64,000 nucleotides of DNA from Myotis daubentonii (GCF_963259705.1 NC_081849.1:56888093-56952092), one strand, 5' to 3'; counted from the first letter of the stretch, positions 23,098 to 34,724 are shown. The notes: generated from the letters alone by a model not told the origin. A program made the numbers and translations.

Positions 23098-23289
23098 CAG
23101 GGGTCCTCAAACTACGGCCTGTGGGCCACATGCGGCCCGCCGAAAACATTTATCCAGCGCGCCAGGTGTTTTTGCCGCCGCTACCTGTCCTGCTTAGCAG
23201 CCGACTCGTCCCGGGCCTGTAGTGCGCATGTGTGGAATGTCTGAGGGACAGTGAACTGGCCCCCTGTTTAAAAAGTTTGAGGACCTCTG
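23098..23289 (+). mobile_element. hAT-type MITE, 192 bp
   Basis: Ends caggggtcctcaaact and agtttgaggacctctg form near-perfect terminal inverted repeats. The flanks are an exact 8-bp duplication ctctagaa (23090-23097 and 23290-23297), the length made by hAT transposases. The interior is non-coding with 'ggccacatgcggcccgc'. Confidence 0.95.
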
Positions 23290-23297
23290 CTCTAGAA

Positions 23298-24555
23298 GAA
23301 GCTGGCTCTGGCTCTGGCTTAACAAGACACTCAGCCGGACTGAATGGGGGCTTCACCAGCTAAGAGGGGGATTTATTCTCTGCTTCAACATACTATCTAT
23401 CATCTGATGTAAACTACTAAAGTACACTACGCCCCAGTGAGTTATACTCAGACTTTACACCTTTATACTATTTGGGAAGCGTTTGAGTGTTGGCCACTGC
23501 TCCAGAATCTAAGCAGAAATTTTTGAGGTGCCTTTTGATGCTAATGGTAGGCAAGTCAGTTACACTCTCCTTCAAAAGAATTCTTTGGATGTGCTAACAG
23601 AGAATGAACATTGAACAAGACTTTAGAAGACACTCTCTACCCATAAAAATAGACCTCCATGTTAACGGCAGAGCTCCATGGGGAAAACCTAAATACGCCT
23701 GCTTCTACAGAACGTGACCCTCGCTCTTTCCGAAGCCAATGTTTTTATTCTCCCTCAGATTCCGTGAGATTTATATTCATTGATTTATTCAAGAAACATT
23801 TACTGAGTTCTCACTATATGCTAGGTATTGCTTAAGTTGCTAAGGCAAAAACAATGAACAGAATGGTCTAAACCCCTGCCTTTATGGTTAGTGAGAATAG
23901 ACAGAAAATAAATGATATAAACAAATAAATATATAGTAGGTTCAGGACAGGGTATTGTGAATGTGTAAGAAATTGTAATTGGATTAAGGGCGATCATGAA
24001 TAGCCTCTTTGAAAAAGTGACATCTAAATAAAAATGGGGAGGAGAAAAGGAAAATCAGTAAGTATCAGAGAGAAGAGTATTCCAAGAAAACATGCTCTCC
24101 TATCAATTGCCCTTTGTGCTCATTAATTAAAGTTTTTTTCTGGCTACTGAATACCAAGAGACAATCATTTTTGACCCATGTGTATGGTGTGTCTGATGAT
24201 TCCAATTCCAATGTTGTAAAGTTTTTATAAGGTATATTTTAATGCCTCAGGGCCAAGGGATCATGTCGTACTGAAGCATTTAATAAACTTAGTATCCAAA
24301 GTTCTTTGGATTTCATCAACTTTCCATAGAATGCAAGATTTCTTTTGTTCTTAAAAAAAAAAAAAAGGTATCAAGGAGCTGTGTACTAAAAGCAGACCAT
24401 TATTACCAGAAAAATGAAGAATTAATTTGTTTTTTTTCTTCAAGTGAAGCATGGGGAAAACATTTTCCTTATTTTAGGGATTCTTTCAAGACTCTTAGAT
24501 TAAGTACCACTTTTTTAAAAAAGGAAGAAAAGAAACTTCTATTTATTTTGCAGTG
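23298..24555. other. Unassigned with old repeat fragment
   Basis: Around 23770-23940 is a common ancient mammalian repeat ('tttattcaagaaacatttactgag', 'aaaataaatgatataaacaaat'), family not named. The rest is unassigned; poly-A at about 24352-24366. Confidence 0.45.
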
Positions 24556-24559
24556 TGCA

Positions 24560-24720
24560 TAGGCCAGATATTGTAATATTTATTTTGCCTTATAAAAATT
24601 ATTGAACAAATGAGTAGATTGAGACTTTGGGCTAAAGAATTATTCAAGTTTATATAGCTAAGAAAGAAAAAAAGACAGGATTCTACCTCACCTGATTTTA
24701 AAGTTGGGTTTCTGTATTAT
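24560..24720 (-). repeat. MIR SINE (ancient)
   Basis: Reverse-complement MIR order: a 'gagtagattgagactttgg' / 'aagaattattcaagtttatatagct' / 'aggattctacctcacc' pattern. Confidence 0.5.
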
Positions 24721-24746
24721 GAAAAAATTCAGGTTGTTCTAGAGTC

Positions 24747-24958
24747 CAGTGGTTCTCAACCTTCTGGCCCTTTAAATACAGTTCCTCATGTTGTGACCCA
24801 ACCATAAAATTATTTTCGTGGATACTTCATAACTGTAATGTTGCTACTGTTAGGAATCGTAACATAAATATCTGATATGCAGGATGGTGTCAGGCGACCC
24901 CTGTGAAAGGGTCATTCGACCACCAAAGGGGTCGCGACCCACAGGTTGAGAACCTCTG
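24747..24958 (-). mobile_element. SPIN-like hAT MITE, 212 bp
   Basis: Inverted ends cagtggttctcaacct and aggttgagaacctctg. The interior reads, on the minus strand, 'gggtcgcgacccctttgg', 'gaccctttcacaggggtcg' and 'cataaaattattttcg'. This is the text I associate with the SPIN (Space Invaders) non-autonomous hAT family. No matching 8-bp target duplication is visible (ctagagtc versus tgaccata). Confidence 0.75.
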
Positions 24959-24979
24959 TGACCATAATGTGACCATAAC

Positions 24980-27265
24980 CATGGCACTTACTTAAGGTGG
25001 CTCTTTAATATATCTCTCTGAAAGAAATTTACAGCAATTTTTGGCAGCGTTGTGTGAAGCTGGTGGAAATATACGGAGGGGAGATTGGTAAAGAAATTGC
25101 CAGTGAAGGTGTCTAGTACTGACTGATGTCCTCCTGCAGATTTATCTGTGCATCATTAGACATCGCTCCTCTCCTCCAGGACACTTCTGGAAAAACTCCC
25201 GAAACAGCAGTTAGCAGTTTCTGTATGCAGAAAATTTAAGCAACAAGAACTAAAGAAAAAGAGAGAAGGGGGGTAAAAGAAAAAAAAAAAAAGAAGGCTG
25301 AGTTCCCAATGGATTCCATTGTGCTCAGGACAGAGCAACCAAACACTGCTCTCTGCAAAAGAAATGTCAGACCATGGTGCTTTGGAGGACCATACAGCCC
25401 TCTCACGTAACTGTTCTGATGAGGTGTCACCTATTTCCATCCAAAAGCTGTTGTAATATGATAACACCTTTGGGATAAGGCACTTTTCTGTCTATGAAAT
25501 TATTGAATGCAGGCCTTATTCACCTCCCCACATTAGGATTGGATGCTCAAAATCTGACTTTGGGCCCCGCAGAAACGAGAGGAGGCATCCAGCATATGAA
25601 AATCTTCCATCTGGAAAACTCCTTAATGGGAAATAAATGAACTAGATGATCCAATGAGGTCCTCCACATCTTTAATTTCCATGATTCTGCCTAGGAAGTA
25701 TTTTGGAACTTTCCTAACCCAAGGCAGATTCCACTGATTTCTAAAGTGTGGAGAGGAGGGGGAGGTGATTGGCACTGAAACAAGGGAAGGAGCTGCCCTT
25801 GATGCTAGAGGAAGATGGAAAGCCCAGGCAGAAGGAAGTGGGGTAATTGATCTCACACCACCTTATCTTGTTTAAATACCAGAAGGGGGAATGGAAGGAC
25901 CAGGTTGCCAATTTGCTGACTCTTCTGGCAATGGAATGGTTGCTGAAACTATCCTCCCAGTAATTATCTGTTAAGAAACAAATGCACTTTCCTCTTTAAA
26001 ACCCAAGGCCTATTTTTACATAAAATAAGCAATTAAGTAAATCCGTTTTGGTTCTCAGTCACTTCTTTAACTTCAGTTTCTAATCTGCTTGTTGTTAACT
26101 GTCCCTGTCCTTACCAGACAGAAATAACAGCTGGCTGGAGAAGATCTCAATGTGGGGAAACCGGAAAAGGATTTGCAACATTTGGTAAATAATACATTTT
26201 ACTGGACAAAAGAAAAATAGGAAGGGATCTGTATCATTTCTGAAATGATTAAAATATTAATGAACATTTTGCGGTTTCAACTACATTTGAATTTAGGAAT
26301 ATAAAACAAACTCTCGCTACTCCATCTTTATGGTTGCCAATGTTATTGAATCTTATGGAAACTTTTATGACAGAACCAGTTTTTCAAACCAGATCCACCT
26401 TCCCCAACACACTGTACCATTTAGCATTAGCAACTAGAGCCTCACCATTTTCTATACTTGGTAGACCGGTTGTTTCATGAGTAAGGCAATTTCTTATTTT
26501 AAATTAAATATATTTTCTATTAGTTTTTATCTATAGGATTCTGAATCCTTCCTACTTGAGATCCGTCTCCAGTCCCCAGTTGCTCACTATTTTCAGTGCT
26601 CTTTTATTACCTGTATGCCCAAGATTTCCTAGGCTCTGCCCCTGCCTTCTAGGAATTTATTTCTGATTCTTCCATTTCGTGTAACTGTTACAGGGAAAGA
26701 ATCACTCATTTTACACATGTTTATATTTCTTTCAAAAATATTTCAATGATTTCTACAAAAATATGAAGAGAAGTATTTCCTGAAATAGAATTTTTGGCTG
26801 AAAGGGACATTGGCTTTTATTTAGCCTGGCATTTTTACGGGACTGTAGGTGAGTGTTTTGTGTCTTTTAAACTCTTGGTGAATATCTTTCTAAGAGAAGA
26901 AAGAACGCACCAATCTCTTGATCTCTATTCCAGAACCTAACAGAATGACTGTTAAAAGTAATGTTAGGAAGTCTGAAGAAAACTGCAATTCGAGAATCAG
27001 TGAAGTATGTGAACCAGTGTCCTAGTGTGGGCTCTGTTCTTGCTACCCACGTGTTGTCTCTCATGACTCTGTTACTAACAGAAAGTGGCAGCCGTGACTG
27101 ATTTTGAAAACATTAATGTGCGACCTCTTGAATTTTCTTCCTCCACATGGCAGGAGCCATTATCATGGTGCAGTTCACATACGCTATGAGGAGTCCTCAG
27201 TGGCCTTTGCTTGTTAAGAACCAACTCTTTCTGACTGTTGCCTAGGAAAGCAGAGAGCTGCTCTT
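24980..27265. other. Unassigned, lower repeat content
   Basis: This stretch has few recognisable repeats. Frames of 64-103 codons on the minus strand (25156-25856, 26867-27064) carry poly-F tracts or ordinary chance composition; none shows a start context or splice layout I can support. Confidence 0.45.
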
Positions 27266-27269
27266 GCCG

Positions 27270-27385
27270 TCTGAGTCCTCACCTGATATATTCAGCTCTA
27301 GGTCCCCAACATTTAGTACACTGGAGGGCTTGGGAAATGTTTGTTAAATGTTAACTGAATAAATGGAATGAACAAATGAAGTCTG
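27270..27385 (+). repeat. LINE-2 tail fragment
   Basis: 'tccccaacatttagtacactgg...atgtttgttaaatgttaactgaataaatgga' follows the L2 3' end. Confidence 0.5.
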
Positions 27386-27499
27386 TTCATGTAGCAATAA
27401 TGTTTTCCCTTTTTTTCCTGTCACAGAGCCACCAGCTGTTTGTAGAACCGTGAAGGTTGGATTGTATTAATATAAACAAACAGGGTCTGCCCCGAATTA

Positions 27500-27600
27500 T
27501 ACGTGTGACCTTGTGCAGGGGACTTCCCTCTCTAGACCCTGGTTTCCTTTTCAGTAAAGTGAAGGAATTAAACCAGTAATCTCCCAAGTGTCTTCCTGTT
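27500..27600 (+). repeat. MIR fragment
   Basis: 'gtgaccttgtgcaggggact' and 'ctggtttccttttcagtaaa' follow MIR core order. Confidence 0.5.
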
Positions 27601-27604
27601 ATTC

Positions 27605-28485
27605 CATGCAGTGATTAGTGCGTGATGACAATAGCACACGTTCTAGGGTAATTTACAGAGTTGGGGCAGCCGACTTGCCACTCTCCCTTCCTTAAAGAGG
27701 ACATGAGTTGAGTTTAACAGGCAAGTGGAGAATGCAAAAGTAAGTGTTTTCTCCCTTACTTTGCAGATGGATAGGCTTTCTGTTCAGATTTCCAGAGGCT
27801 AAGAATTAAGAGCATCAGAAAATATTTTTTTTAATGCCGGAAAATATTTTATTTAAATCAATTAACTGGATAATTGTTGGTTTTATTCACAGGAAGGACA
27901 AGGCTTTTCATATTCATGAAACATTAGTGACTCCAGCCCCATTTAATTTCCACACATCTGTTAAGTATAGAAAAAAAAAGAAACCTAATGATCTAACAGA
28001 AAAACACACTAAAGGCTAACATTTGGTTCACAGACCTATCTTTCTGTTTGCCAAAATGAAGTTTCTGAAGCTTTCGTAGTAATTGTTGTGACTGAGCAGA
28101 GCAATGGGACTTATGTACATTCATGCTGTATACACATGTATTTGCGCCTTCCAAGCCCATATTAGAACCTGCTATTTATTTCCTGAACGAAACCTAAATT
28201 AGATAGTGATATTCTGTGATGTGCCGAGAAGTGGATGTACAATGTGTTCCTGTTTAAAAGGGAGACAATGAGTAGACAAAGACAAAGAAAAGCACTAAAT
28301 AATTATGCTCCGATTTATTTTTTAGCAAAGTTCTTGCTGAAAGGTGTTTCAGGAAAACAAGGACATTCAGGAAGTAACCCTCAATCTCTGTGGACAAATG
28401 TATTTATTGAGAGCCTGCTTGGTGAGCAGTGCACAGACTTCTGGACTTAGTGCCCTGTTTCAGCTTTTTTCCCTTCTAGTACTAC
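27605..28485. other. Unassigned
   Basis: Nothing recognised. A 'tatttattgagagcctgcttgg' scrap at about 28400 belongs to a common ancient repeat. Confidence 0.45.
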
Positions 28486-28489
28486 TCAT

Positions 28490-28600
28490 TGAAACGTCCT
28501 CAGCTTCTTCATCTGTAAAATGGGGTTAGTACAGAATGGTTGTGAGGATCAAATGAGAACAGGGTGTGTGTATAAAGGAACAGTGAAGAAGGGCATGGAA
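28490..28600 (+). repeat. MIR fragment
   Basis: 'cttcatctgtaaaatggggt' followed by 'ttgtgaggatcaaatgag' is the conserved MIR core. Confidence 0.7.
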
Positions 28601-28604
28601 AGGT

Positions 28605-30385
28605 CAATGTAAAGTCCACACCAAAAGTGTTACTCTATATGACTGTTTTCGCTTCTCACAAATTTCATAATCCCCTTGGTTGCCACTAGGAAAATATGAA
28701 AATTACCGTGTCATAGTGGCTTATAATGTTGCTTTACCCATGTTATAACATACTCATAATTATAAATTTACCACCACCACCACCAACAACAACATGTGCC
28801 CCTATCTTTATCTGCAGGTAAACACATAATAACAGAATACCCCAGTGTGGGGAAAAGAACTGTATGTTCAAATATTATTAAAATACCTGAAACACAATTT
28901 GTACATGAAATTAGCTACATAAGTTGTGAAATATATGTACAGTTTAACTTGTTTTGCAATAGTCTAGACATTGTAAATGTTAAGTATAAATCAAAATAAA
29001 GATAAACTATGAATGCCATTTTTTGTTAGCAAAATCTATCACTACCATATCAGAGTGCTGTCTTCCAATTTCAACACCTCTACTTCAAACTTAGGAGAAC
29101 TCTTAGAATGTGTGTATTGTTGGTGGAATTTGCATTTCCGCACCCCCATCCTCCCACCCCCATACCACCCCCTCCCCCGCAAGCCTTTTATACTACTACT
29201 TCTTATTGGTGCTACCTGGCCAGGAAAAAAGCACTCTGAGATATTAAGACTGATCTGGGCCAAAAGAAGGGAAATCATCATATTCCCAATATCTCCCTGA
29301 GATTCCATCCTTATGTTCCCCACCAATATAGGGTTTGTTTTTCTGCAAAGCTCCTCCCAGAAATGGCAATTAGAAAACAAAAACTGGGTCTCTCTACCTC
29401 TTGAAATCTCTTCTACAGAGAAGAAATTACTCATATACATCTCCCAAAGTAGATCTGTCTGCATTTTTCTCCATGATATATTTGCTGCTGCCCTTTACCA
29501 AACACATGGCATCAGAAGTCAGTGCTGCAAATCTTGCAGTTGGTTTATCCTGCTGGTTAGGTTCTCAGCTTCAGCTTTATGTTTCCTTAATATCAAAATA
29601 GTTTCCTGCTGATACACCTACTGAAATTCATAAAGAAAGAAGCTCTTCAGTATACCATGAAAACATATATAGTTCTACCAGAAAAACTAAATCTAAGCAC
29701 ACAGGAATGTGAGTAAGAATCCAAAGTGGTAGAAGAAAAATGCCAGGTAAAGGTATGGATGGAAAGTGTGTCTCCTATGAATGTCCTCAGCCTGTTCAGT
29801 AAGAGGGTGGGTGGAGGGGATCAATGGGTTTACTCTAAATCTAAAGCCCACATTTGGAAGGCTTTGCTTCCACATGCATGACTACAGAAACTTTAGTTCA
29901 TCCTTTAAAAAAATATTTACCTGGTTATTTCTTGGAGTTTCTGGGGGCTACTTGATCTGTGTACAAAATTTTAACTGTTCAAGTTCATTCACCTCAGTTT
30001 TTATTTTGAAAGTCATGTGCCCTTGAGCCACTTAAGAAAGGCTCTGCTGGCACTGACATATTGCTTTTTCTCCTGAAAAACCAAAGCATTGGATCACATA
30101 GCCTTCTTTCCACTAACTTCTTTAGTGACATGCAATAACGTGTTCCATGACTAAAAGCCTATTTGATGACCTGAGTCAATATTAAGAACCCTTTCTACAT
30201 TAAAATAAGCCTCCTTAATGGTCTCTTTAATTGAATGCTTAAATATGTCAGTGTATATAGTCACAAAAGATAAAATTCAAAGAGAATTGTACTTGAACTC
30301 GTTAAACAGTTTAAAACAAAAATCATGGAAGATCTTTTCACTGTAAATGTCTGAATTTGACCACAACCACTTGTAAACTCTAATA
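28605..30385. other. Unassigned; possible promoter-like spot
   Basis: A (CCA/CAA)n run lies at about 28771-28793. On the minus strand gtataaaaggc (about 29190) sits in a C/G-tract and could be a decayed LTR TATA region; I could not define ends. The 140-codon minus frame at 29042-29464 is not recognised and overlaps plus-strand frames. Confidence 0.35.
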
Positions 30386-30387
30386 TA

Positions 30388-30934
30388 GGGTGTCCCAAAA
30401 TTCACGCAAGAAGTAATTTTGATAGAAAACACAGGTTTATAATTAAAAATTGTAAATTTTTTATTGATTCATAAAGTATACAGTATAGGGTTATGTATGG
30501 AATAGCATATAGGGTAAATGACTTTGCTGGCACATATGCACTCTTTTGTTGCAATTTTCCATGACCGTTTTGCATAAATGTGGCTGAATTTCATTGATAT
30601 AGCGCTCAATTTCCTCTTTCAAGGCGTGGGTGGTCGTGGGCTTGTTGGCATAAACCTTAGACTTCAAAAAACCCCAAAGAAAAAAGCCCAACAGCGTTAA
30701 ATCGCATGATCTGGGCGGCCAATTCTGATCACCAAAATGGGAAATTACACGACCAGGAAAAGACTCATGCAGTAATTGAATTGTTTCTCGGGCTGTATGG
30801 CATGTGGCACCGTCTTGTTGAAACCACATGTCGTCCACATCCATATCTTGCAATTTAGGCACAAAAAACTGGATTATCATGTTGTGATAGTGAGCACCAT
30901 TAAATTCAAATCTTGCGTGAATTTTGGGACACCG
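30388..30934 (-). mobile_element. Mariner transposon, internally deleted
   Basis: Inverted ends gggtgtcccaaaattcacgc and gcgtgaattttgggacacc, with TA at the left flank (30386). It is only 547 bp, against about 1.3 kb for an intact mariner. The right inverted repeat joins almost directly to the C-terminal half of the transposase, so the N-terminal DNA-binding half is missing. Confidence 0.93.
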
Positions 30935-30952
30935 TTTAGAAGGATGCGGCAT
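30491..30952 (-). pseudogene. Mariner transposase C-terminal remnant (DD41D type)
   Basis: The frame contains FFVPKLQD, then WFQQDGATCHTA with the second catalytic aspartate (residue 47). It continues with NWPPRSCDLT..FFLWG, where the third catalytic residue is expected, then SKVYANKP. Between the aspartate of QQD and the third-residue site (89) lie 41 residues, the spacing of the rosa/DD41D mariner group. The third site here is glycine, so the catalytic triad is broken even apart from the missing N-terminal helix-turn-helix domains. The first seven codons lie outside the element and codons 8-14 translate the inverted repeat, so the start is not a natural one. Non-functional for transposition. 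Confidence 0.9.
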
Positions 30953-30959
30953 TTAAAAT

Positions 30960-31728
30960 TTTGCCAATCGATTATACTGCTATATTTTAGCAATTTTAAG
31001 TCAATTCTGAAAATATGGACGATAATTTTATAAGGAAAATCACATTCAATATACAATAACTATTTATATATAGAAACTGCTAAATTATAAAATACATATG
31101 CCAAATGTCTACTTTTGTCATACTTGTTGTATTCTCCTACTTACTCTATAGCAACCCTGAGTAAATACTATAGGGCTGGCATAGAGTATGTGATAAATTA
31201 TATTTTATAAGTGAATTTTAATACATATTGTAATTGGCTTCTGACTAATAAATTATCATATTGCCCATGGTAACTTGCTCAGGGGCTACAATTCCCAAAG
31301 TCAAGTCATAGAGACCAGTTCATTAACTGCTGTTGTCTCTTTATGCCTAGGCCTTAATAATTTAAATTTTATTGCTAATAAAAAATTCATACTATGATAG
31401 TATTGTTTTTTAAAAGAGCTGAATTATCTTATAACTCTTGGTTTTTTTTAAGACTCCCTGGCAATATTTTTCTGTGAATATCTAAGCATTGGTTCTTTAG
31501 GATTCCCTGGGAACAAAAAGTTTGTTTTAATTTGAAATATGCCAGATTCAGTTAAATAATTAACTAGGGTCCACAGATTTTTACCTTCTCCTTCATAATA
31601 AAAAAAGTACAATTATATCATTAAAACTTAGTTATATTAAAATAATAATCCAACTAACTAGGGAGGCATAATGCTCAGTAGAATCTAAAAAGGGACTTGT
31701 ATGTATTGACCAATGTTTCTTTCTCTGA
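30960..31728. other. Unassigned, AT-rich
   Basis: Nothing recognised. Confidence 0.5.
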
Positions 31729-32505
31729 TTATGTTTGTTTTTTTTTTACTATGGTAAAATACACATAACATAACATTTACTATCTTAACAATTTTTTAAA
31801 ATATATATTTATTGATTTCAGAGAGGAAGAGAGAGGGAGAGAGAGATAGAAACATCAATGATGAGAGAGAAAATCATTGATCAGCTACCTCCTGCACACT
31901 CCCCACTGGGATTCAAGCCTGCAACCTGGGCATGTGCTCTAATCAGGAATTGAACCATGATCTTCTGGTTCATAGGTCAACACTCAACCACTATGCCATG
32001 CTGGCTCGGCGTAATTTTGTCTATTCTAAGTACCTCCTATAAGAGAAAGCATGCAGTATTGGTCCTTTGGTGACTGACTTATTTTACTTAGCATAATGTC
32101 CTTAAGATCATCTATGTTGTGGCATATGTCAAATTCCTTCTTGAATAAATGCTGCATAATATACCATGTATATGTATACCACATTTTGTTTATCTATTCA
32201 GAGCCTACTTTCAATTCTGAGTACATACCAGAAGTGGAATTGCTGCATTATATGGTAATTTTATTTTTAATTTTTTGAGGAACTGTCGTACTATTTTCCA
32301 CAGCAGCTGTACCATTTTACATTCCCACCAACTATATACAAGGCTTCCAAGTTTTCCACATCCTCACCAACACTTGTAATTTCCTATTGTTGTTTTGTAT
32401 TTGTTTGTTTGTTTATAGTAGCCATACTAATGCAGGTGAGGTGGTATCTCACTGTAGTTTTGATTTGCATTTCCAAAATGATTAGTGATGCTAAACTCTA
32501 TATTT
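31729..32505 (-). repeat. LINE-1 3' part, split by a SINE
   Basis: Minus-strand L1 ORF2 end and 3'UTR. Visible words are 'cataatgtccttaagatcatc', 'tggaattgctgcattatatgg', 'ccacagcagctgtaccatttt' and 'ttgatttgcatttcc'. No open frame remains. The Ves SINE at 31795-32010 interrupts it. Confidence 0.85.
31795..32010 (-). mobile_element. Ves SINE inserted in LINE-1
   Basis: The head at 32010 reads, on the minus strand, 'cgccgagccagcatggc'; the tail is aatcaataaatatatatttt. The SINE is younger than the L1 it splits. Confidence 0.9.
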
Positions 32506-32509
32506 TTAA

Positions 32510-32935
32510 TTATATAGACACAAACCGTTTTTCCTTTGTGTCATTGATCAACTACCTCCTGCACACTCCCCACTGGGATTCAAGAGGAAATTGACAATTC
32601 TAGAGGAAATTGTCTAAATAAAAAAGAAATTCAAAACTGTAATTTCACCACTATATGCACATTTTTAAAGGATTAGTATAAATTTGAAGAAAACAGGTTA
32701 ATGAAATAAATAAGTTAGTTTATTCTACAGTCAGTCTACAGCTTTCCAAAGTAGCAATTAAAGTATTCATTCACTCATTCATCAAATACTAATTGAGAGT
32801 CTCATTTGTATTTCAGTGTGTGCTTATGGAAATGTATAAATCAGACCTATTGTTCCTGCCCTCTGACAACCTATCTCTAGTTTATAGGGCATTATCTTTT
32901 GTTAGCCATGTATAGGTCAAAATAAAGATGTGCAA
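32510..32935. other. Unassigned; SINE-derived scrap
   Basis: At 32546-32582 the phrase 'ctacctcctgcacactcccc' then 'actgggattcaag' is identical to part of the nearby SINE (31888-31917). It appears without the SINE head or tail, so it may be a small local duplication. Confidence 0.5.
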
Positions 32936-32939
32936 GTGG

Positions 32940-33100
32940 TCCCACTGAGAAGACAGACAGATCTAGTTCAAATATTTTTTCTTTGTCTTTATCAGAGGAA
33001 TGTCTAGAAAATGTTGCTTAAGCTGGATTTACTCATCTGAACAATAGGCAAAATTATTTACTGAAGAGTTTTGTGTATTGACCACGTGGGCAATATAAAG
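32940..33100 (+). repeat. MIR fragment (weak)
   Basis: 'agatctagttcaaat...tttactcatctgaacaataggcaaaa' follows MIR order loosely. Confidence 0.4.
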
Positions 33101-33104
33101 GGGC

Positions 33105-33680
33105 AAACTGTGTAGATGCCCAAAATGACTTTAACAGTTTTTTTATTGGCATATATATAGTTAAGAGTTCATGAATATCTTGCTCCAGCCCAGAAAAATG
33201 GAGGCTTCCATTAAATTAGAGATTTTTGAATAATCATTGAAAAAAGTCAGTAAGTGGAATTAAACTCTGTTGTCAATACTTAGAAGTTACAAAAAACAAA
33301 AAGTGCCAGGAAAAGTGTAGACTTAAGAAAGGTAAAATTGTTTTGTAAGAATCATTCATCATCTAACATATTTACATTTTACTTAAAAAGAAAAAAAATT
33401 GATCCCAGGACCTGCTATCTGGACTATAACATTCATTAATGCATTCATTTGCTTAATTAAGGAAAATTGGCTCTCATGGAGAAAATGTGCTGGTCATGGG
33501 AAGTGGGACCATTCTGATCCTGAACAGCAAGTCCTCACTGCAAATTCATTAACTGGCTGAATTCCTAGGTGTCTTGCCTACAGGTAAGAAAACTTGGTTA
33601 TGTGGGACAGGGCACCCTCCTTTTGACAATAATTATGTCATTGCAAAATTGCAAAGTAATTATTTGTTTTTATGGTATTA
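33105..33680. other. Unassigned
   Basis: Nothing recognised. Confidence 0.5.
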
Positions 33681-34599
33681 CTAGAGGCCTGGTGAATGAA
33701 ACTTGTGCACTGGGGGAGGGGATCCCTCAGCCCAGCCTGTCCACTCTCACAGTCTGGGAGTCCTCAGGGGATGTCCTACTGACGGCTTAGGCCCGCTCTC
33801 CACCTGGCCTCCCTTTGCGGGAGGCAACCAGCCCATCAGGGGAAGTCACCACTCCCATCACCCTGCTGCTGCTACCATTGCCAACCGCCACAGACACCAA
33901 GGTGTTTTCATCAACACAGACTCCAGACCCTTCACCACGAAAAAATGACAACTTCCTTTAGGCATTTTTAAAGATGTTTCTTTCATAGGATATGACATTT
34001 CTTTCTTTTTTTTTTTTTTTACCCTCTCCTGAGGATATTTTTCTATTGATTTTTAGAGAGCATGGAAGAGAGAGGGAAAGACAGAGAGAAACATCAATGT
34101 GAGAGGGACACTTCAATTGGTTGCCTCCTGCATGAGCCCTGACCTGGGCCCCAGCCAGGGAGGAGCCTGCAACCTTGATCAGAATTGAACCTGGACCCTG
34201 CGGTCCTCAGGCTGAGGCTCTATCCACTGAGCCAAACTGGCTAGGGCAGGATATGACACTTCTTAGCCCCTCCAGCAGCAGACCTTCATTTTTTCCTCCA
34301 GGAGTGAGGAGGAAAAACCCTAGATCACCTTCTTGGATTCTTATTACCCAAGTTACCAAGAACACTGCGAGTAGCATACAGGGAGCTTAGCCAATGAGTG
34401 GTAAGAAAAGGTGTTTCCTCTGCAGCTCAAGCGCAGAAGCGGGACTGCTGGTGCACTGTCTCCCAGGAGGGCGGGCCCCCCTGTGTGTTGTGTCTCCACT
34501 CCGGGCCCACGCCCCGGCCATCTGTGTGCGCAGCCTCCTCCTGAGCCAGTCATATCGGTTATGGTGTCCCAGCTAATTTGCATATTACCTCTTTTTAAT
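33681..34599 (-). mobile_element. HeliBat-type Helitron carrying a SINE
   Basis: Reverse orientation: 3' end ctagaggcctggtg at 33681; the 5' end near 34599 (minus strand '...aaaaagaggtaatatgcaaat') runs into a microsatellite. From about 33840 to 34440 it shares a mosaic with the element at 40913: 'aaggtgttttcatcaacac', a Ves SINE with the same target duplication, 'agcagcagaccttc' and 'aaaaggtgtttcctctg'. No Rep/helicase. Confidence 0.9.
34006..34247 (-). mobile_element. Ves SINE as Helitron cargo, copy 1
   Basis: Long-tail Ves subtype. Flanked by aggatatgacatttctt (33987-34003) and aggatatgacacttctt (34248-34264). The same duplicated site flanks the SINE at 41278, inside another Helitron. 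Confidence 0.95.
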
Positions 34600-34608
34600 A
34601 TATATATA

Positions 34609-34722
34609 GATAGACACTAGATAGAGATAGAGATAGAGATAGAGATAGAGATAGAGATAGATTAGATATAGATATAGATATAGATATAGATATAGATATA
34701 GATATAGATATAGATATAGATA
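34609..34722. repeat. (GATAGA)n / (GATATA)n compound microsatellite
   Basis: Two blocks: about seven hexamer units of agatag, then about eleven units of atagat/tatagat. They start where the Helitron 5' end should be. Confidence 0.95.
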
Positions 34723-34724
34723 TG

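Noticed and set aside
29042..29464. 140-codon minus frame
   Set aside because: No recognisable domain, no splice or start context; plus-strand frames overlap.
34609..34722. CRISPR-like regular repeat
   Set aside because: Simple GATA-type microsatellite with no spacers.
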